This document shows, piece by piece, positions 62,914-64,000 of a stretch of DNA of 64,000 nt. The translations under genes were made by a program, and so were the position numbers. The notes beneath the pieces are model-generated. The model worked only from the letters and a program-made list of their open reading frames with translations. It was not told where the DNA came from and searched no databases. Positions within the stretch are counted from its first letter, which is position 1. The number at the start of each line of letters is the position of its first letter. Origin of the DNA: Pseudomonas sp. SCA2728.1_7 (GTDB lineage Bacteria > Pseudomonadota > Gammaproteobacteria > Pseudomonadales > Pseudomonadaceae); contig NZ_CP073104.1 in NCBI RefSeq assembly GCF_018138145.1, forward strand, positions 2,790,001 to 2,854,000. The letters run 5' to 3'.

Positions 62914-63534
62914 ATGTCAGGCATTCTTCCCACATCGATTGGCTACATCTCGCCCCATGGCGACTTTAGCCGTCACAACACTCAAGCACTGAGCGGCGTC
63001 AGTCACCTGTGGCAGGATTTCTTTGCCCAGGCGCTGGCCGAACAGACGAGTGAAGTGGTGCCTGCCTGCGGTACGTTTCCGCCGGTTGACCTGAGCAGCC
63101 CGGAAGAGCCGACCATCGGCAGCGAGCTGCACGCGCACATCGTCAGCCAGCGCGAGTGCGATGTGGTGGAGACCGAAGTGCGCCCACCAGAGCCGCTGTT
63201 CCTGCCGATCGCCGAGTTCGAAATGGACTTGCTGGACAAGCCATTCCCACCGTTCCCACCTGAAGAACTCAAAGCTCAGCAAGAGCAACAGGATTTCGAC
63301 AGCAGCTGGGTACGGCCGGTGGTGATCAACAACGGTCAGCCAACACCAGAACCAGGTCCGGCACCGCAGAAGAAACCGCTGTACCTGCCGATTGCCGAAT
63401 TCGATCTGGACCTGCTGCAAAAGCCTTACCCGCCGTTCCCGCCAGAAGAAATCGTCGAGCAACAGAAAGCGCTGGACTTCGATAACGGCTGGGCGCGCCC
63501 GATCGTTCTGCAGAACCTGCGCCTCGCCGCTTAA
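62914..63534 (+). CDS. Hypothetical protein with an internal duplication (PPFPPEE repeats)
   Basis: No family is recognised. The 206-residue protein is soluble, acidic and proline-rich, with no signal peptide. About 46 residues occur twice, at 93-139 and 153-199: each has PLFLPIAEF or PLYLPIAEF, DLL-KP, PPFPPEE, then a Gln-rich helix, DFD and W-RP-V. The two are joined by a Pro-rich linker (GQPTPEPGPAPQ). Codon use is like its neighbours. It is divergent from rsmJ and ends 3 bp before the extensin-like stop. A structural or adaptor role is possible but unproven. Confidence 0.75.
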   Translation: MSGILPTSIGYISPHGDFSRHNTQALSGVSHLWQDFFAQALAEQTSEVVPACGTFPPVDLSSPEEPTIGSELHAHIVSQRECDVVETEVRPPEPLFLPIAEFEMDLLDKPFPPFPPEELKAQQEQQDFDSSWVRPVVINNGQPTPEPGPAPQKKPLYLPIAEFDLDLLQKPYPPFPPEEIVEQQKALDFDNGWARPIVLQNLRLAA

Positions 63535-63537
63535 GCC

Positions 63538-64000
63538 TCAGCGACACACGCTCCAGCGCCCGACATCGACATGAAAGTGATTGCGATGGGCGGCGTTGTA
63601 ATCCGGACTCAACACCACACTGAATGCCTCGCAGGCGCCATCGCGCACCTGACGGAGAAACTGCGCGTGCTGATTTTGCTTGGGCCAGTCCTTGAGTACG
63701 CTGATGTTGCGGCCATCCGCCAGACGAAACCCGGCAATGTCCAATGCATCGGCACTGGCGTGGCGACTGAGCGCCCCGCTTTCGCGGTTGTAGACATTGC
63801 GGCAGGCGAAGCTGCCGAGGTGATCGAGACGTGTGACCTTCTGGCCGTATACAGACTGAGCGGCGGGTTGCAGGGTGTGGTGTTCAAACATCGCGTAGGC
63901 CACCGCCAGCGGACAACTGGCGAGGAAACTGCTGCTCAGCGCCACCTCACCGCCCTGTACGCGCAGGGCGCCGATCAGCGGGCACTTGGCGTCCGGGCTG
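63538..64000 (-). CDS. Extensin-like family protein (5' end beyond window edge)
   Basis: C-terminal part of a protein of the bacterial extensin-like family, a fold related to VanY-type D-Ala-D-Ala carboxypeptidases. Zinc-site motifs are SRHASADALDIAGF and NHFHVDVG near the C-terminus, and RSGALSRH-like and CRNVYNRESG precede them. At least 154 codons are inside the window; the start lies past base 64000. It probably acts in the envelope, but signal sequence and activity cannot be judged from this part. Confidence 0.8.
   Translation of the reverse strand, partial: SPDAKCPLIGALRVQGGEVALSSSFLASCPLAVAYAMFEHHTLQPAAQSVYGQKVTRLDHLGSFACRNVYNRESGALSRHASADALDIAGFRLADGRNISVLKDWPKQNQHAQFLRQVRDGACEAFSVVLSPDYNAAHRNHFHVDVGRWSVCR

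Overview
The window is about 64 kb of chromosome from a fluorescent pseudomonad, most likely the Pseudomonas fluorescens group. This rests on gene order, GC-rich codon use, protein lengths that match Pseudomonas orthologs, and many REP palindromes (core GAGCCTGCTCGC) of the kind scattered through P. fluorescens genomes. No tRNA, rRNA, CRISPR, prophage, insertion sequence or transposase gene was seen. The first 33 kb read almost entirely on the minus strand.

Layout. (1) 1-3.8 kb (-): ispF-truD-surE-pcm-nlpD, an overlapping operon that should lead into rpoS beyond the left edge. (2) 3.9-6.9 kb: glutathione-dependent formaldehyde detoxification, adhC-fghA (-), with a divergent LysR regulator (gfnR-like, +) and a palindrome between them. 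(3) 7.1-19.2 kb (-): rnhB, dnaE, accA, tilS, pyrG, kdsA, eno, ftsB, ispD. (4) 19.2-33.2 kb (-): the envelope and translation cluster rpsB-tsf-pyrH-frr-uppS-cdsA-dxr-rseP-bamA-skp-lpxD-fabZ-lpxA-lpxB. Block 4 contains no REP. (5) 33.6-44.4 kb: map-glnD-dapC (+), a CPA1-type Na+/H+ antiporter (-), an ArsC/Spx-like protein with dapD (+), csdA-csdE (+) and tcdA (-). (6) 44.6-50.2 kb: ndvB (GH17 plus GT2 glucan synthase), dapE, rlmA, a conserved hypothetical and a cold-shock gene. (7) 50.4-55.6 kb: plsB, a YbaY/YscW-type lipoprotein, a DUF4197 protein and a class II Fic protein that ends tail-to-tail on it. (8) 55.7-57.0 kb: non-coding, with a 71-bp tandem array of 13 same-orientation REP units followed by a ~400-bp block of unknown nature. 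(9) 57.0-64 kb: a MexJK/MexL-type RND efflux locus, rsmJ, a hypothetical protein with an internal duplication, and a partial extensin-like gene.

How the genes work together. Several pathways appear as sets: lipid A (lpxD, lpxA, lpxB, kdsA, with fabZ), isoprenoid/undecaprenyl (dxr, ispD, ispF, uppS), phospholipid (accA, plsB, cdsA), outer-membrane assembly (bamA, skp, rseP), the succinylase branch of lysine/DAP synthesis (dapD, dapC, dapE, all within 12 kb), and sulfur transfer for tRNA t6A cyclisation (csdA, csdE, tcdA).

I found no obviously new multi-gene system. The strongest unexplained structure is the 71-bp REP array at 55.7-56.6 kb. Next are the unidentified block beside it, the arm-matched REP pairs, the duplicated 206-aa protein and a large dyad between adhC and fghA. 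Functions are assigned from motifs and remembered synteny with P. aeruginosa; no database search was run.
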